The translations under genes and the position numbers were made by a program. The notes under the pieces were generated by a model. It was not told the DNA's origin. It saw only the letters and a program-made list of their open reading frames with translations, and made no database searches. From contig NW_001915136.1 in NCBI RefSeq assembly GCF_000208925.1, forward strand, positions 1 through 20,065: DNA of 20,065 bases, in the 5' to 3' direction. Positions 17,901 through 20,065 of the stretch are shown piece after piece. This stretch comes from Entamoeba histolytica HM-1:IMSS (taxonomy: Eukaryota > Evosea > Mastigamoebida > Endamoebidae). Numbering within the stretch: the stretch's first letter is position 1; every line of letters begins with the position of its first letter.

Positions 17901-18512
17901 TATTTGAATTGTTTCATTATCACAACCATTCCACATTTGATTTACCCATTTTTCAATAATTCTACTAATTGTAGTTAATATAGATGATGTACCAATATTA
18001 TCAACATATTTATCATATAATTTTTTTAAAACAATATTTTGCTCTGAAACACATCCAAATGTATATATAAAAGTATCTCTCATTTCTTCATCACATTGCT
18101 CACTTATGACATAATCAATTAACCCTTCTAATGTAGCATATTTAACAACATCCCCTTCTAATATTACTTTTCGATTTTCATATTTTCTCACCGTAGCAAA
18201 GTTTGGTCGTGATACTTTCCATGTTTCACGTGGTGAATTAAATGTAAATCCATTTCTTGTTTCCATTTCATTAATTAAAGAACTTGATGTTTTACCTTGA
18301 CTGACTTTAGTAGTAAAAGGGATTGCATTACCTAAATAACTATTAGGTAATTCTGGAGTAACTGGTGTAGATTTACTTGTTTGATTAATGGTAATATTTT
18401 CACATGATTTTGTCATTCTATTACCATTTTTTGATAATAAATGATGAGACGAAATTGATAAATTCATAGGACTTGTTGGACTAAATTTCTTCGGTGATAG
18501 TGGTGTAGACAT
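14940..18512 (-). CDS. large multidomain Ras guanine nucleotide exchange factor
   Basis: 1190 residues, single exon. The N-terminal tail (1-100) is rich in Ser/Thr-Pro sites (TPLSP, SPTSP, TPVTP). RasGEF_N lies at about 110-210 (VILEGDVVKYATLEGLIDYV). The catalytic Cdc25-type domain is at about 252-482, with LLLDPLMISRQITLIEWEMF, LNNFNGVMEIASAFSKASIHRL, ATLPYLGMFLTDLLF and LINLDKCRTLSKVV, all hallmark segments. It would load a Ras-family GTPase with GTP at a membrane. C-terminal to that, 541-610 and about 632-718 look like two ubiquitin-like/FERM-lobe folds, and 752-838 looks like a PH domain ending in a Trp-containing helix (NTMRWYHTFC). Residues 850-1040 are helical with ELSQILIVCLDLLPSPFI, slightly reminiscent of RhoGAP, but with no visible arginine finger. 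The tail is acidic. Residues 530-840 are fold guesses by eye; the GEF assignment is firm. Confidence 0.93.
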   Translation of the reverse strand: MSTPLSPKKFSPTSPMNLSISSHHLLSKNGNRMTKSCENITINQTSKSTPVTPELPNSYLGNAIPFTTKVSQGKTSSSLINEMETRNGFTFNSPRETWKVSRPNFATVRKYENRKVILEGDVVKYATLEGLIDYVISEQCDEEMRDTFIYTFGCVSEQNIVLKKLYDKYVDNIGTSSILTTISRIIEKWVNQMWNGCDNETIQILQSFISLYNLSGDTIAKHKLQDGLERKEFITTIVEEPAGTGMSLFTSIPNFLLLDPLMISRQITLIEWEMFKAIKPPELYAWNKKDKEINSPNIFNFVHHFNSMNDVFVRLLLNAPDVSNRVSIAKQILEVGNGFIMLNNFNGVMEIASAFSKASIHRLRLTKRFLGEDGNCIFDKLEEITQNSNNFKNLRECHRKAVGATLPYLGMFLTDLLFTEDMTSSAVSAFESVQNKTETVLINLDKCRTLSKVVKTIVQYQQTPYLIKRSKEICEYIEGLIQDPLMGDEEQFKMSQEKESREFICKCNGFNLQKVYEFEHQRKYSLIHILNGNKNEEKLLPREVILWVLLPADEESYNYPIKIKVSLDTQIKNIVKELREESYEFVLAPTKLLQVGATLPSKCTVEEVLLQTENYRNDPEDFFAVYSRIDAVSLLFVCKKGSPQFMLKYKTNVDPSKPLAHAIPSLVHLFRTKDDEFGFLQLDNKCKAIQWINPFATASLCCDLSKLLVIPVQYLSIPKNKLLKRCVPHPLNDTLIHVLTCSGYNSNQFQSKSSFVTYTVVYSDGFLFFYKIKRKPSLILNIGYYQLRLVFNPKTKTPSILLTKAIQITNQAKDVPTYALLTDDIENTMRWYHTFCGDCLSNGKKRMLGMDIDEVESGLYECLIDSLYLSPKLACNQELFDINLLNKMEIINDYEENQNVYSFTIKELSQILIVCLDLLPSPFINDIPNQLVDIDVIEFNSTRKKRIAIGIAKVMMKWCDRRIKLLDKVSCTLAKAYLGDRNKTKEINELLPKIEKLTIPIDENKEKRRRECLTISILNEENLKLLQDTISEILIELSGIRIIEEGQIGNKQVRNKYMKHMNKESCRQTMNLDSSGIPDNMIKVIFKSEEDEGDEPIIDETINEVESIVSEPIPQLGFENEFLCNFHETLNQANPNFGSFKNSLDLFKLHSLPSSSVSINTFKRTKDMESPRQTALKGLLIKRNKPLMLP

Positions 18513-18530
18513 TCAATTAATAAAAATTGA

Positions 18531-18549
18531 TTTTTATTCTTTAAAGTAC
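18531..18549 (-). promoter_or_regulatory. TATA-like core promoter of the RasGEF gene
   Basis: Read on the minus strand: GTACTTTAAAG then AATAAAAAT, about 20-37 nt before the ATG. GTACTTTAAAG resembles the Entamoeba TATA element (GTATTTAAAG). No GAACT is present at the usual distance, unlike five other starts in the window. Confidence 0.4.
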
Positions 18550-19575
18550 TTAAAAGCTCTTTGTTTTTTTAGTCAAACCTCCAAATCATTTTATTTCTTT
18601 CTTTGGAAAATAACATGACGTTCATCTCCTTTCTTCTTTTTTGGTCTTTTTGTTTTTGATTTTTATCCTTATCTTCTATTTATAGAAGATTCATGTGAAC
18701 TAATAACTCACTTTATTTGTTTCTTGTTAAAGACAAATTAATCTTTTGAACTTAAACAATTAACAAAAAGACATTTTTGTTACTCTTAGTTTACTTTATT
18801 AGTCACACTAACCTTTTCACTTAAAAAAAATTTATAAAAAAAAAAACTATTTAAAAAGAATACAACTTACAAAGAAAAAATTTTAATAGTTAAAAAGAAA
18901 AATATTTGAAAAGTTTCTTTATTAAGATTGATCATTCTTTGTTTATTTGAAAGTATTGTTACTAATTTTTTTACCCTGAATGGGTTTTACTCAAGTAATT
19001 TTACTTTTATTATTATTATTATTTTTGTTTTTAATATCAATCATTAAATGAAGAAATATATCAAATAAATTCAGTTATTAAAATATATTCTTTTCACAAA
19101 AATTAGGTTTTATATTTAATGTTTTTTTTTCATTATTAAATTTCCTTATAATTTGATATTTATGATATTTAAATTTTAAATATTTATTTTTATTTCTCTT
19201 AATTTTAATAATTAAAATGTGTATTATTTAAGAATATTATCTATTTTATACAACACTCTCTTCTTTTCTGCTAAACTTTTTTAGAGAATAAAACAAGTGT
19301 TTTGTATTGTTTTTAAAAAAGATAATATTTCATTGTGAAAAATAATAAAAGAATGTTAAATTTTCTCATCTAAAAAAAAAGTAAATTAAGAGATAAAAAC
19401 TAATTTAATTAATTTATAAAAAATTAATAAGAAACTAGTTAAATTAAGAATTTATTTAATTAAAAAAGATACAAAGAAGAATGATATATTTTTATAAGAA
19501 AAACTCAATAAAATCACATTAAACACTGATATTTATTCAATTTAATTAAAAACTAATATTTATTCATCCAATTGT
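18550..19575. other. divergent intergenic region between RasGEF and LRR-type gene
   Basis: No gene was seen. It contains a 20-bp inverted repeat, atcttctatttatagaagat, at 18671-18690 (9-bp arms, 2-nt centre), a short (TTA)n microsatellite at about 19007-19024, and two copies of atatttattca close together just before the LRR-type start (about 19529 and 19556). Confidence 0.5.
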
Positions 19576-20065
19576 ATGACAACTATTCGTCTAGAAAATG
19601 TCTTTTTAAAGAATGTATTGTTCTATTTAGAAACAATGGATGATGTATGTAATTTTAATCAAATAAACAAAAAATGTGGAGAGGCAATAGCAACAGTTTT
19701 TATTAATCCATACAAACTAAGCCAATTTTACACATTCAGTCAAATAAATAAAATATTTCCAGCACTTCAAACATATTATTGTTCAAAGTCATTTTGTACA
19801 CCAAAAATGAAAGAAGCAGGTAATATGCCATTAATGGAAATTGGGACATGGGACAAAGGATTGCCTACAACAGTTTTCTCAACAAAATGGTTTGCAGAAA
19901 AAGTTAGAAAAATAAGAATAACTCGACCTATTATTTATTCATTTATTAAAGGAATTAATAATTACAGAAATCTTATTCATTTAACTATAACAATTGAATA
20001 TAAAGAAGTTATTGTAATAGAAAAGATAATTCAAATTAAATCAATACAAAAAATTATCGTTTATT
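19576..20065 (+). CDS. Entamoeba LRR-type protein, N-terminal part (runs off window)
   Basis: The ATG at 19576 opens a frame that stays open for 163 codons to the window end. The first 60 residues match the cap domain of Entamoeba leucine-rich repeat proteins: a helix with VFLKNVLFYLETMDDVCNF, then QINKKCGEAIATVFINPYKL, then FPALQTYYC. The cap recalls F-box-like helices, but an F-box function is not shown. Further on, VRKIRITRPI and YRNLIHLTITIEYKE suggest irregular LRR strands. No signal peptide is seen, so it is probably intracellular. Function is unknown; these families have many diverged members. The C-terminus and repeat number lie outside the window. Confidence 0.75.
   Translation, partial: MTTIRLENVFLKNVLFYLETMDDVCNFNQINKKCGEAIATVFINPYKLSQFYTFSQINKIFPALQTYYCSKSFCTPKMKEAGNMPLMEIGTWDKGLPTTVFSTKWFAEKVRKIRITRPIIYSFIKGINNYRNLIHLTITIEYKEVIVIEKIIQIKSIQKIIVY

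Noticed and set aside
1..20065. Entamoeba LINE/SINE retroelements
   Set aside because: No reverse transcriptase, endonuclease or long shared repeat was found; the only dispersed repeat seen is the relic pair at the left end and near 12 kb.

Overview
This window looks like nuclear DNA from Entamoeba, most likely the E. histolytica/dispar/nuttalli group. That assignment is inferred from the following: very strong AT-richness, mostly intronless genes, one short intron with a GTTTGT...TAG pattern, GAACT elements a few tens of bases upstream of start codons, and family content typical of Entamoeba (a transmembrane receptor-like kinase, a BspA-like leucine-rich repeat protein, an Entamoeba LRR-type N-terminal domain, a large RasGEF). 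No rRNA, tRNA, CRISPR or intact mobile element was recognised.

Layout. 1-1824: AT-rich intergenic DNA with a relic of an unknown gene, short tandem repeats and a 20-bp perfect palindrome. 1825-5043 (-): transmembrane kinase (TMK). 5044-6371: intergenic, with a probable LRR-type gene relic. 6372-7420 (-): CDC123-like protein with one 56-nt intron. 7465-8253 (+): PCNA, only 44 bp from the CDC123-like start codon and divergent from it. 8254-9789: intergenic, with coding-like islands and a long imperfect inverted repeat. 9790-10503 (-): BspA-like LRR protein cut short by an in-frame TGA. 10504-13587: long gene-poor stretch containing a second, longer copy of the relic seen at the left end. 13588-14622 (+): type II membrane protein with glycosyltransferase-like motifs. 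14940-18512 (-): multidomain RasGEF, convergent with the previous gene. 18513-19575: intergenic. 19576 to the window end (+): N-terminal part of an Entamoeba LRR-type protein.

The genes do not form one pathway. PCNA (DNA replication) and CDC123 (assembly of initiation factor eIF2, linked to cell-cycle progression in other eukaryotes) share an extremely compact promoter, which suggests co-expression in growing cells. The TMK and RasGEF are signalling proteins. The BspA/LRR proteins and relics belong to large, fast-evolving families. The most interesting points are the bidirectional 44-bp promoter, the altered metal-site residues in the CDC123-like protein, the unusual RasGEF architecture, the two related gene relics about 12 kb apart, and the unexplained coding-like island at about 9.1-9.3 kb. 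No novel defence or mobile system could be demonstrated.
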